Shown one piece after another: positions 1 through 5,825 of a DNA stretch of 16,518 nucleotides. Every line of letters starts with the position of its first letter. Position 1 is the stretch's first letter. The stretch covers positions 1 through 16,518 of the forward strand of contig DJYV01000079.1 of assembly GCA_002448555.1 (NCBI GenBank). Direction: 5' to 3'. The translations under genes and the position numbers were made by a program. The DNA comes from Flavobacteriales bacterium UBA6969 (lineage in GTDB: Bacteria > Bacteroidota > Bacteroidia > Flavobacteriales_D > Sanyastnellaceae). The notes beneath the pieces were generated by a model. That model saw only the letters and a list, made by a program, of their open reading frames with translations, was not told the origin of the DNA and ran no database searches.

Positions 1-605
1 TGCCTGCCGAGCCGGTGAACGCCCTCATCGAGTCCGCGGACTGGGAAGATTGCCTCTTCGTGGGCACCGACGGCGGATGCTACGCCAGTTTGGACCGCGG
101 AGCCACGTGGTCCACCCTCCACCCCGACCTACCGCGGGTTCCCGTCCACGACCTCGTCATCCAAGAACGCGAGAACGAACTCGTCATCGGCACCCACGGG
201 CGCAGCATTTGGGTGGCCGACCTGAACCCGTGGCTCGACCACGCCGGCGAAGCCATCGCCACCGAATGGACCAACGATGAGGCGGTTGCCTTGGAGTGGA
301 GCGATCGGTGGGGGCAAAAAGAATGGGCTTGGAGCGAACCACGTACGGTGGAAGTGGCGTTCGACGCCTTTGCACCGGAACGCACCGAAGGCCAGTGGTT
401 TTGGGTGGACAGTGTGGGAACCGAACAGCCCGTGAATGACACGGGGGTCGTTGAGAAGGGGTGGCAAACGCTGAGCGTTTCCGCGCAATGGACGACGGTC
501 GAAGGGGTAGCATTCCCCGCCCTCGGCACGTATCAATTGCAATTTAGAACCGAATCAGGCGAAGGGCTGAAAGGACCGGAGGTGACTGTCGAGGCAGCCG
601 ATTAA
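1..605 (+). CDS. C-terminal part of a BNR/sortilin-type beta-propeller protein (5' truncated by window edge)
   Basis: The reading frame is open from the first full codon at position 3 (Pro-Ala-Glu-Pro) to TAA at 603-605, so the gene starts outside the window; the in-frame GTG at 15 is not a likely start. The first ~70 residues look like the last blades of a BNR/VPS10-type propeller: 'FVGTDGGCYASLDRG' is an Asp-box-like strand pair (S-x-D-x-G-x-x-W), and 'ENELVIGTHGRSIWVADL' is the closing motif typical of Bacteroidota proteins often annotated 'glycosyl hydrolase' or 'WD40/YVTN/BNR-like'. The remaining ~120 residues, rich in Trp, Val and Thr, look like a beta-sandwich tail. The family is usually large (about 1,000 residues) and exported, and its true substrate is generally unproven; enzymatic activity cannot be inferred from this fragment. 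It converges on nadE, with only 10 nt between the two stop codons. Confidence 0.75.
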   Translation, partial: PAEPVNALIESADWEDCLFVGTDGGCYASLDRGATWSTLHPDLPRVPVHDLVIQERENELVIGTHGRSIWVADLNPWLDHAGEAIATEWTNDEAVALEWSDRWGQKEWAWSEPRTVEVAFDAFAPERTEGQWFWVDSVGTEQPVNDTGVVEKGWQTLSVSAQWTTVEGVAFPALGTYQLQFRTESGEGLKGPEVTVEAAD

Positions 606-615
606 CCGCTGGGCC

Positions 616-1392
616 TCAAGCCCGCAAATGCGCTGGAATCAGGCAGACCGGGATGGGGTTCATCTTGTGCTGGTTGGCGCGGTTGAGGCGGGTGTAAACC
701 GCCACGACCTCGCGCTGGCGTTCCGTCCACGTTGAAGGATCCGCGTCGGTATTGGCCATGGCCCACTCGAGTTCTGGGTACGTCGCCCCCAGCTGATCCT
801 CGTCGGTGCGGTCATCGCCCCACAAGCCGTCTGTCGGGGGTGCATCGAGGATTTCTTGCCCAACTCCCAACGCCGCTCCCAGGGCGAACACTTCGGTTTT
901 GACCAAATCCGCAATGGGACTCACGTCCACGCCGCCGTCGCCGTATTTGGTGTAAAAGCCCACGCCGAAGTCCTCCACCTTATTGCCCGTGCCGGCGACC
1001 AGCGCACGGCGCTGAGCGGCCAGGGCGTACAAAGTTGTCATCCGCAGGCGAGCCCTTGAATTGGCCAAGGCCAGCCCACCTGACGTGTCATCGGCGTCTG
1101 GCAATGCCGCCACCAATCCATCGTAGACTGCGGTCAAATCGACCCGTGCACGGGAGACATTTTCGAAGCGCGCCTCTAGGGCTTCCATGTGCGCCTGAGC
1201 GCGGGATACCTGACTCGGGTGTTGGTGGATTGGCATTTCCACGACACACGTGGGCAAGCCCGTTTCGGCGCACAACGTGGAGGTGACAGCAGAATCGATT
1301 CCACCGCTGACGCCCACCACCCAGCCGTTCATGTTGGCGGTGCGTGCGTAATCCTGCAGCCAAGAAGCAATATGGTGAGCCAGTGCGTTCAT
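616..1392 (-). CDS. nadE: NH3-dependent NAD+ synthetase
   Basis: Makes NAD+ from deamido-NAD+, ATP and ammonia, the last step of NAD biosynthesis, in the cytoplasm. The protein (258 aa from the chosen ATG) has the PP-loop motif SGGIDS at residues 29-34, then 'GTGNKVEDFGVGFYTKYGDGG' and 'SPIADLVKTEVFALG', which are hallmark nucleotide-binding segments of NadE. There is no glutaminase (CN-hydrolase) domain, so this is the short ammonia-using form, slightly shorter than the ~275-residue E. coli and B. subtilis enzymes. The frame is open nine codons further (to 1419), but that would overlap the preceding gene. ATG at 1392 lies just after that gene's TAA (1400-1398) with a GAGG-like stretch between, so it is preferred. 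The gap to the upstream beta-barrel gene is 5 nt, indicating co-transcription. Identification is firm; only the start is inferred. Confidence 0.95.
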   Translation of the reverse strand: MNALAHHIASWLQDYARTANMNGWVVGVSGGIDSAVTSTLCAETGLPTCVVEMPIHQHPSQVSRAQAHMEALEARFENVSRARVDLTAVYDGLVAALPDADDTSGGLALANSRARLRMTTLYALAAQRRALVAGTGNKVEDFGVGFYTKYGDGGVDVSPIADLVKTEVFALGAALGVGQEILDAPPTDGLWGDDRTDEDQLGATYPELEWAMANTDADPSTWTERQREVVAVYTRLNRANQHKMNPIPVCLIPAHLRA

Positions 1393-1397
1393 ACCTC

Positions 1398-2180
1398 TTA
1401 AAACATCACACCGACGCAAAGTTCAATTTGCCCGGTCTTGCCCTTCATTTCGCCGGAAACAGGCTGTTCGACGCCAGTGTTTTCGTCAAATTCAAATAAG
1501 AATTCATTGCCGGTTCGGGTCTGGTAGATTGGGAACGCCTGGTACTGGTTGCGCAGCGCCATGTTGTAGCGCAATCCTACAGCAAGCCCTGTGGTGCCGG
1601 TGAATCGGCGTTCAAAACCGAGCCCGATGATCATGCTGGGGCGGAACAGCAGCGTTTGATCTACCAGCGAAACCAACGCTGGATCACCTGCCGCCGCGTT
1701 GACCACATCCCACGCGCCCAGCGAATCGCTCGTGGCAAAAAGGCTGGCCGTTCGTGTTCCTTCTGAGCGGACGTTGAGTCCCAATCCCACGCCGAATTGA
1801 CCGTAATACGTACTGTACCCGATCTCCTTGGTCCGCATCTTGAATGTCAGGGGGATTTCCACATACTGCTGCTTGTGCTCGAGTTCCACCCGATGAATGA
1901 CCGCCCCCTCCGATGTCGGGGTGCCCTCGAAATACGCTACGCGACCACCGTTGTAGAAGACGTTGACCCCGGTCCCAATGGCATACGTTTCGGTGAACAA
2001 GGCATCAAAAATAAAGCCGTACCCGAAGTGGGCTTGACCGCCAGCCCCTACGTGCGACAATTCACGCGCATCCGTAAAGGAAACATTGGGGGACAAGGTC
2101 AGACCGAGGTGGTAGCCCTGCGCCTGAACCGCTGTGCATGCGGTCACAAAACAAGCGGCCATGAGGAGGAAATGCTTCAT
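1398..2180 (-). CDS. Outer-membrane beta-barrel protein (PorT/OMP_b-brl-like)
   Basis: A 260-residue exported protein with a typical Bacteroidota signal peptide: MKHFLLMAACFVTAC...VQA, with likely signal peptidase I cleavage after Ala20 (VQA|Q). The mature part alternates polar and aromatic residues in short strands ('YHLGLTLSPNVSF', 'YVEIPLTFKM', 'GLGFERRF', 'GLAVGLRYN') and ends in Phe ('CVGVMF'), as expected for a small outer-membrane barrel. This resembles the PorT/'porin family' group; no specific cargo or role can be read from sequence. An alternative ATG at 2210 adds ten residues that break the signal peptide, and a good promoter element at 2231-2224 would leave it almost no leader, so the ATG at 2180 is chosen. 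It is the first gene of a two-gene unit with nadE and is divergent from gldB. Confidence 0.75.
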   Translation of the reverse strand: MKHFLLMAACFVTACTAVQAQGYHLGLTLSPNVSFTDARELSHVGAGGQAHFGYGFIFDALFTETYAIGTGVNVFYNGGRVAYFEGTPTSEGAVIHRVELEHKQQYVEIPLTFKMRTKEIGYSTYYGQFGVGLGLNVRSEGTRTASLFATSDSLGAWDVVNAAAGDPALVSLVDQTLLFRPSMIIGLGFERRFTGTTGLAVGLRYNMALRNQYQAFPIYQTRTGNEFLFEFDENTGVEQPVSGEMKGKTGQIELCVGVMF

Positions 2181-2207
2181 GAAATGGGGATTGCGCGGGG
2201 AGTGTTT

Positions 2208-2215
2208 CATCTTTG
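2208..2215 (+). promoter_or_regulatory. Possible -7 element (CATCTTTG) for gldB
   Basis: CATCTTTG differs from TAnnTTTG at one fixed position. It would give a start near 2222 and a ~43-nt leader to the gldB ATG at 2265. It lies back to back with the minus-strand element at 2231-2224, so the two promoters would compete for the same ~25 bp. No convincing -33 box is visible; treat as tentative. Confidence 0.25.
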
Positions 2216-2223
2216 CAACGATT

Positions 2224-2231
2224 CAAAACTA
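2224..2231 (-). promoter_or_regulatory. Predicted promoter -7 element (TAGTTTTG) for the beta-barrel gene and nadE
   Basis: Read on the minus strand, TAGTTTTG matches the Bacteroidota -7 consensus TAnnTTTG in all six fixed positions. Transcription would start near 2217, giving a leader of about 37 nt to the ATG at 2180 and only about 7 nt to the alternative ATG at 2210. No clear -33 TTG box was found at the expected distance, so the call rests on the -7 match and its position in a divergent gap. Confidence 0.45.
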
Positions 2232-2264
2232 ATTCGTGGTTTTGAAACGTTCACTACGAAGACC

Positions 2265-3308
2265 ATGCCAATGCTCACGTCTCAATGTTCAAGACCACCC
2301 GCTCTGGCCTTGCTGCTCTGCTGTGCAGGGATGGCATTTTTCGGCTGCGGGGAAGAACGGAATTTTCGCGTGCCGGCCTCGGCCTTTGATGCCGATGTGC
2401 CCGAGCCGGTAGACGTACGTGCGATGATGACGCTGGGCGATTTTGACGCGTGGCAATCGGCTACCGGCGCATTCGGCTACGCGTACACCGAGGACATCCT
2501 GCGCATAGGCGCCGGCGACGACCCCGCCACAGTAGCCGAATTCGAGGCATTTTTGACCCACCCCAACGTCGCACCCATCGAAGCGGCCATCGATACGACC
2601 AGCGGCGCACCGGACCAGTTGGCCCAGAATGAGGCGGAATTGATCCGCGCATTCCAACGGTTTCACCACTGGTTCCCGCAGGCACAGTTGCCGCGGCTCA
2701 TGTGGATGAATACGGGATTCAATTATGCCGTGTACCCCACCGATGAGCACCTCGGGGTCGGATTGGAATGGTACTTAGGCGCCGACCACCCCATTGTGTC
2801 CACCCTGCCGCCGGAGATGTTTCCGCAGTACATGCGCAACCGCATGGAGCCTAATCGCATCTCCGCGTCGGCCTTCCGCGGTTGGCTCTTGGTGCACTTC
2901 AGCGACCCGTGGTACCGCACGGACCGGTGCGTGGACGAACTACTGTATTGGGGCAAGGTCTTGTACATCATGGAGCAGTGCATGCCAGACATGCCCAAAG
3001 CGGATTTACTCGATTGGACGCCCGAAGCTTGGGCTTGGGCAGCGGCCCACGAACGCGACATCTGGTTGGAGCTGCAGCCCCAAGATGCGCTATTCGATGC
3101 CGACCGCACGCAGTTTAGCAAATGGTTCAACGAAGGCCCGTTCACCCGCTATGGCGCTATCCCCCAGGACAGCCCGGACCGGCTCGGTGCGTACATGGGA
3201 TGGCGCATGGTCAGCGATTTCATGGATAAGCATCCTGAGGTCGATTTGGCCGCGCTGGTGGAAGTGACCGACATCAATCCTGTGGTTAAGGCGTACCGGC
3301 CCTTGTAA
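2265..3308 (+). CDS. gldB: Gliding motility lipoprotein GldB
   Basis: A 347-residue protein close in length to GldB of Flavobacterium. The N-terminus is a lipoprotein signal: a hydrophobic LALLL...AGMAFF run ending in a lipobox-like F-F-G-C with the lipidated Cys at 28, followed by Gly-Glu-Glu. Family-typical segments follow: 'NYAVYPTDEHLGVGLEWYLG' (~157-176), 'PQYMRNRM', 'DELLYWGKVLYIMEQCMP', 'TPEAWAWAAAHERDIW', and near the end 'SPDRLGAYMGWRMVSDFM'. Known for the family: GldB is needed for gliding in Flavobacterium johnsoniae and is linked to the T9SS/gliding apparatus, but homologues also occur in non-gliding Bacteroidota, so motility is not proven here. The frame is open far upstream (to 1797), but that part is antisense to the beta-barrel gene. 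ATG at 2265 gives the signal peptide; a second ATG at 2271 is equally possible. gldC follows after 32 nt. Confidence 0.9.
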   Translation: MPMLTSQCSRPPALALLLCCAGMAFFGCGEERNFRVPASAFDADVPEPVDVRAMMTLGDFDAWQSATGAFGYAYTEDILRIGAGDDPATVAEFEAFLTHPNVAPIEAAIDTTSGAPDQLAQNEAELIRAFQRFHHWFPQAQLPRLMWMNTGFNYAVYPTDEHLGVGLEWYLGADHPIVSTLPPEMFPQYMRNRMEPNRISASAFRGWLLVHFSDPWYRTDRCVDELLYWGKVLYIMEQCMPDMPKADLLDWTPEAWAWAAAHERDIWLELQPQDALFDADRTQFSKWFNEGPFTRYGAIPQDSPDRLGAYMGWRMVSDFMDKHPEVDLAALVEVTDINPVVKAYRPL

Positions 3309-3313
3309 TTCAC

Positions 3314-3321
3314 CACCTTTG
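3314..3321 (+). promoter_or_regulatory. Possible -7 element (CACCTTTG) for gldC
   Basis: In the 32-nt gap after gldB, CACCTTTG resembles TAnnTTTG with one mismatch and would start transcription near 3328, 13 nt before the gldC ATG. No -33 box was recognised. gldC could equally be read from the gldB transcript. Confidence 0.22.
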
Positions 3322-3340
3322 CACCTCAATTTTTACGCTC

Positions 3341-3670
3341 ATGGCCGATTCACAGATCATCGTCCGGGTTCAAACGGATGAAAACAAAGTGCCCACCGCC
3401 ATCACCTGGTCAGCGGACGACAGCGATGTCGCCAACCAAACCGCCAAAGCCATGTCCCTCGCCATGTGGGACGAGGCCCAGGGCAACGCGGTGCACATGG
3501 ACCTTTGGACAAAGCAAATGAGCGTCGAAGAAATGCGCCACTTTGTGTGCCAAACCATGATGACCTTGGCCAACACCTTGGAAAAGGCGACCAACGACAA
3601 GGCCCATGCCCTGGCCATGCGCAGCTTCACCGAGGAACTCGCGAAGCGCCTGGGCGTCTTGAAGGATTGA
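3341..3670 (+). CDS. gldC: Gliding motility protein GldC
   Basis: A small soluble protein (109 aa) that matches GldC almost throughout: 'VQTDENKVPTAITWSADD' near the N-terminus, 'AKAMSLAMWDEAQGNAVHMD' and 'LWTKQMSVEEMRHFVCQTMM' in the middle, then a helical end with 'AMRSFTEELAKRLGVL'. No signal peptide or membrane segment is present, so it is cytoplasmic. In F. johnsoniae, gldC lies next to gldB and its loss weakens gliding rather than abolishing it; its biochemistry is unknown. The order gldB-gldC is kept here. ATG at 3341 is the natural start, with an A/T-rich leader typical of Bacteroidota and no strong Shine-Dalgarno. The TGA at 3668-3670 is one nucleotide from the stop codon of engB on the other strand. 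Confidence 0.93.
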   Translation: MADSQIIVRVQTDENKVPTAITWSADDSDVANQTAKAMSLAMWDEAQGNAVHMDLWTKQMSVEEMRHFVCQTMMTLANTLEKATNDKAHALAMRSFTEELAKRLGVLKD

Positions 3671-3671
3671 G

Positions 3672-4301
3672 TTACGCCTCGTACAGGGCGTTGGTCTGCT
3701 CGATGAACCGCAGCAATTCCTCGCGGCCCTCACCCTTCTCTGAGCTCGTAACGTATACGGGCGGCATGCGGTGCCATTGCTTGAGCATTTCCACCTCGTA
3801 GCGCGGCAGAAATCCAGCGCGCTCCGCTTGATTGAGTTTATCGACTTTGGTGAAGACCATGACGAAGGGCAGTTGATTTTCGCCCATCCACGCCATGAAT
3901 TCGAAGTCGACCTTTTGCGGTGGGTGGCGGCTGTCGAGCAGCATCATGACACACATCAAATTGGGCCGACCGGTCAGAAATTGCTCGCTCGTGCGTTGCC
4001 ATTTGACCCGGCTCTTCTTGCTGACTTTCGCATAGCCAAACCCCGGCAAATCCACCAGGTACCAGCTGGTTCCGTCTCCCGTCTGCTCGCGGCCTTCGTC
4101 GATCATGAAATGATTGATGAGCTGAGTTTTGCCGGGGGTGGATGAAATCTTGGCCAGTCCCTTGCGGTTGGTCAGCATGTTGATGAGGGACGACTTGCCC
4201 ACATTGGAGCGGCCGATGAACGCGTATTCCGGGCGGTCAGCAGGGGGGCACTCCTTCGGGTGTGCACTAGATTTCAGGAACTCCGCCGTTTTGACCTCCA
4301 T
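3672..4301 (-). CDS. engB: Ribosome biogenesis GTPase YihA/EngB (YsxC)
   Basis: A 209-residue TRAFAC GTPase needed in late assembly of the large ribosomal subunit; in several bacteria its depletion also causes division defects. All G motifs are present: G1 GRSNVGKS (30-37), G2 in 'ISSTPGKTQLIN' (52-63), G3 DLPGFG (84-89), G4 TKVD (151-154) and G5 TSS (185-187). The 'DLPGFGYAKV' after G3 and 'LLDSRHPP' are characteristic of the EngB subfamily, and the length is standard. The ATG at 4301 starts directly at the family N-terminus (MEVKTAEFLKSS). It lies 6 nt downstream of the stop of the alpha/beta hydrolase gene, so the two are probably co-transcribed. The 3' end nearly touches gldC (1 nt between), leaving no room for a dedicated terminator. 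Confidence 0.96.
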   Translation of the reverse strand: MEVKTAEFLKSSAHPKECPPADRPEYAFIGRSNVGKSSLINMLTNRKGLAKISSTPGKTQLINHFMIDEGREQTGDGTSWYLVDLPGFGYAKVSKKSRVKWQRTSEQFLTGRPNLMCVMMLLDSRHPPQKVDFEFMAWMGENQLPFVMVFTKVDKLNQAERAGFLPRYEVEMLKQWHRMPPVYVTSSEKGEGREELLRFIEQTNALYEA

Positions 4302-4307
4302 CGCTGC

Positions 4308-5084
4308 TCAGCCCGCTTTTCCGATGCCCCGCGCGTCGTACCACGCCTCGAGGATTTCGTTGAACGTTTCGGGGTGCTCCATCATGGGCGCATGTCCGCA
4401 TTCCTCGATCCAGAAGAGGTCGCTGTCGGGGAATCCCGCCTTGAATTCTTCGGCGACTTCAGGCGGTGTGATGATGTCGTTCTTGCCCCAGATCAGGCAC
4501 ACCGGCACGGTCATCGCCGGCAAGTCCGCGGCCATGTTGTGGCGGATGGCGCTTTTGGCAATGGCCAGGATCCGAAGCACTTTCTCGCGGCTGTTGACGG
4601 CTTCGAAGCATTCGTCCACCAATTCTTCCGTCGCGTGCTTCGGGTCGTAAAAAGTCACGGCCACTTTGTTGCGGATGAACGTTTTGTCCTCTCGGCGCGG
4701 AAAGCTGTTGCCGAAGGCGTTTTCATACAAACCGCTGCTGGCCGTTAGGCTCAGTGACGCCACCTGCTCGAGGTTGTTTTTGGTGAAAATCAAGCCCACG
4801 TGACCGCCGAGGCTGTTGCCCAAGAGGTGGACTTTGTCGAGCCCCATTTCCGCCACGAACCCTTCGATGTGCTCGGACAAACTTTTGGCACTCGTCTTGC
4901 GCATGGGCAATTCATAAATGGGCAGCATCGGGATGATGACCCGGAAGCGACCGGAGAAATGGCTGAAGACGTCCTTGAAATTGCTCAAGGCGCCGAACAA
5001 ACCGTGGAGCACAATCAGGGGCTCGCCCTCGCCGGCCTCGACATACTTGTACGGGCCGCGTTCAATGATGGCAGGTTGATCCAT
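4308..5084 (-). CDS. Alpha/beta-fold hydrolase (MhpC-like), substrate unknown
   Basis: A 258-residue single-domain alpha/beta hydrolase. The oxyanion-hole HG sits at residues 27-28 ('LIVLHGLFGALSNF'); the nucleophile elbow GNSLGG gives Ser91; 'WGKNDIITPP' gives Asp203; 'CGHAPMMEHP' gives His231. The full Ser-Asp-His triad is thus intact and the protein is expected to be an active esterase, C-C hydrolase or similar; the substrate cannot be read from sequence. There is no signal peptide, so it should be cytoplasmic. The frame reaches a TTG at 5093, but ATG at 5084 is the better start. It is the first gene of a unit with engB and is divergent from mraZ. A hydrolase next to engB and close to mraZ is, as I recall, a common neighbourhood in Flavobacteriia, which hints at a link to envelope growth but proves nothing. 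Confidence 0.85.
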   Translation of the reverse strand: MDQPAIIERGPYKYVEAGEGEPLIVLHGLFGALSNFKDVFSHFSGRFRVIIPMLPIYELPMRKTSAKSLSEHIEGFVAEMGLDKVHLLGNSLGGHVGLIFTKNNLEQVASLSLTASSGLYENAFGNSFPRREDKTFIRNKVAVTFYDPKHATEELVDECFEAVNSREKVLRILAIAKSAIRHNMAADLPAMTVPVCLIWGKNDIITPPEVAEEFKAGFPDSDLFWIEECGHAPMMEHPETFNEILEAWYDARGIGKAG

Positions 5085-5269
5085 GGGTTCCAATTAGGAG
5101 GCAAAGGTCGAACAAACCGAGCGCATTCGCCCACAGGCCCCTGCACGCTGTTCACATCAACTGTTGAAAACGTGTTGATAGCGAAAATCCGCCGTCGAAG
5201 CCAGAATCCGGCAAATCCCCGGCCCAATTGACTTATCCCTACTTCCGTCTTCAAAACTTTTCCACAAAG
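5085..5269. other. Divergent intergenic region upstream of the dcw cluster, left of the MraZ operator
   Basis: No gene was found here. The stretch holds a short cluster of GTTGA half-sites (TCAACTGTTGA palindrome at 5157-5167 and a further GTTGA at 5174-5178, with the two TGTTGA copies 11 bp apart), a TTATCCCTA at 5233-5241 and a TTTTCCACA at 5258-5266. The last two resemble DnaA boxes (TTATCCACA) with one or two mismatches. Their function is unknown. Confidence 0.35.
5102..5109 (-). promoter_or_regulatory. Possible -7 element (GACCTTTG) for the hydrolase-engB unit
   Basis: Read on the minus strand, GACCTTTG followed by C differs from TAnnTTTG at one fixed position. Transcription would start near 5095 and leave a leader of about ten nucleotides before the ATG at 5084. 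No -33 box was recognised; tentative. Confidence 0.25.
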
Positions 5270-5314
5270 TGGGAGAAAGTGTCATAAGGTGGGAGAAAGT
5301 GGGAAATCTTGGGT
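5270..5314 (+). promoter_or_regulatory. MraZ operator: TGGGN repeats with 10-bp period
   Basis: TGGGA occurs at 5270-5274, 5290-5294 and 5300-5304, and TGGGT at 5310-5314. A degenerate copy, TGTCA, sits exactly in phase at 5280-5284. All five start positions are 10 bp apart, one helical turn. This is the arrangement known for MraZ, which in E. coli binds TGGGN direct repeats separated by 5 bp upstream of its own gene. The array ends 22 bp before the mraZ ATG and overlaps the predicted promoter, so binding should control the whole dcw operon. The repeats are seen directly; the binding is inferred. Confidence 0.85.
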
Positions 5315-5321
5315 AATTTTG
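5314..5321 (+). promoter_or_regulatory. Predicted promoter -7 element (TAATTTTG) of the dcw cluster
   Basis: TAATTTTG matches the Bacteroidota consensus TAnnTTTG at every fixed position. Its first T is the last base of the final MraZ repeat. A start about 7 bp downstream (near 5328) would leave a leader of only about ten nucleotides before the mraZ ATG at 5337. The -33 region falls inside the TGGGA repeats and shows no clear TTG. Confidence 0.6.
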
Positions 5322-5336
5322 ATATTCCAAACAACC

Positions 5337-5822
5337 ATGCTCAATCTGCTCGGAGAATACACGTGTAAAATCGACGCCAAAGGGCGCCTGATGTTCCCTG
5401 CGCGCTTGCGAAAGCAGCTGGAAACCGTGTTGCACAATGGGCTGGTCATCAACCGCGACATTTTTGAAGGGTGCTTGGTGGTTTACCCGCAGCCCGAATG
5501 GGACAAAGTGAACCGCGAGATGTCCCGGTTGAGCCGGTACAACCGCAAGCACCAGCTGTTCCAACGCAAATTCATGAAGGGGGCCACCCACGTCGAACTC
5601 GACGGATCCGGCCGCATCAATATTCCCGCCCTGCTGCTCGAACACGCCGGCATTCAATTGCCTGCCGACAACGAGATCATCGTATCCGGCCTCGGCGAGA
5701 AGATTGAACTCTGGAGCAAGGCCCGCTACGACAAGAGCGTCCTCGATGACGCCGAAGACTTTGATTTCGGCACACTCGCCGAAGAGGTCCGCCAAGACCT
5801 CGAACCCAACAACGAGAATTAA
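5337..5822 (+). CDS. mraZ: Transcriptional regulator MraZ
   Basis: First gene of the dcw cluster; a 161-residue DNA-binding protein of the SpoVT/AbrB (swapped-hairpin) superfamily that forms rings and, in studied bacteria, binds the repeats in front of its own operon. Both family repeats are visible: the N-terminal 'LLGEYTCKIDAKGRLMFPA' with D-x-K-G-R at 13-17, and the second 'ELDGSGRINIP' at 87-97 with D-G-S-G-R. Length is slightly above the E. coli protein (152 aa), with extra residues at the C-terminus. The frame is open upstream to 5289, but this runs through the operator, and ATG at 5337 starts exactly at the family N-terminus (MLNLLGEY). rsmH follows after 3 nt. Autoregulation is supported by the phased TGGGN array at 5270-5314. 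Confidence 0.96.
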   Translation: MLNLLGEYTCKIDAKGRLMFPARLRKQLETVLHNGLVINRDIFEGCLVVYPQPEWDKVNREMSRLSRYNRKHQLFQRKFMKGATHVELDGSGRINIPALLLEHAGIQLPADNEIIVSGLGEKIELWSKARYDKSVLDDAEDFDFGTLAEEVRQDLEPNNEN

Positions 5823-5825
5823 TCC

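Noticed and set aside
611..623. GGGC-CTCAA-GCCC hairpin between the propeller gene and nadE as a terminator
   Set aside because: The stem is only 4 bp and no T-tract follows on either strand; too weak to call.
1797..2264. In-frame upstream extension of gldB
   Set aside because: It runs antisense through the beta-barrel gene and would bury the lipoprotein signal peptide; ATG at 2265 is far better.
5289..5336. Upstream extension of mraZ
   Set aside because: It would translate through the operator and promoter; family members begin at the ATG at 5337.
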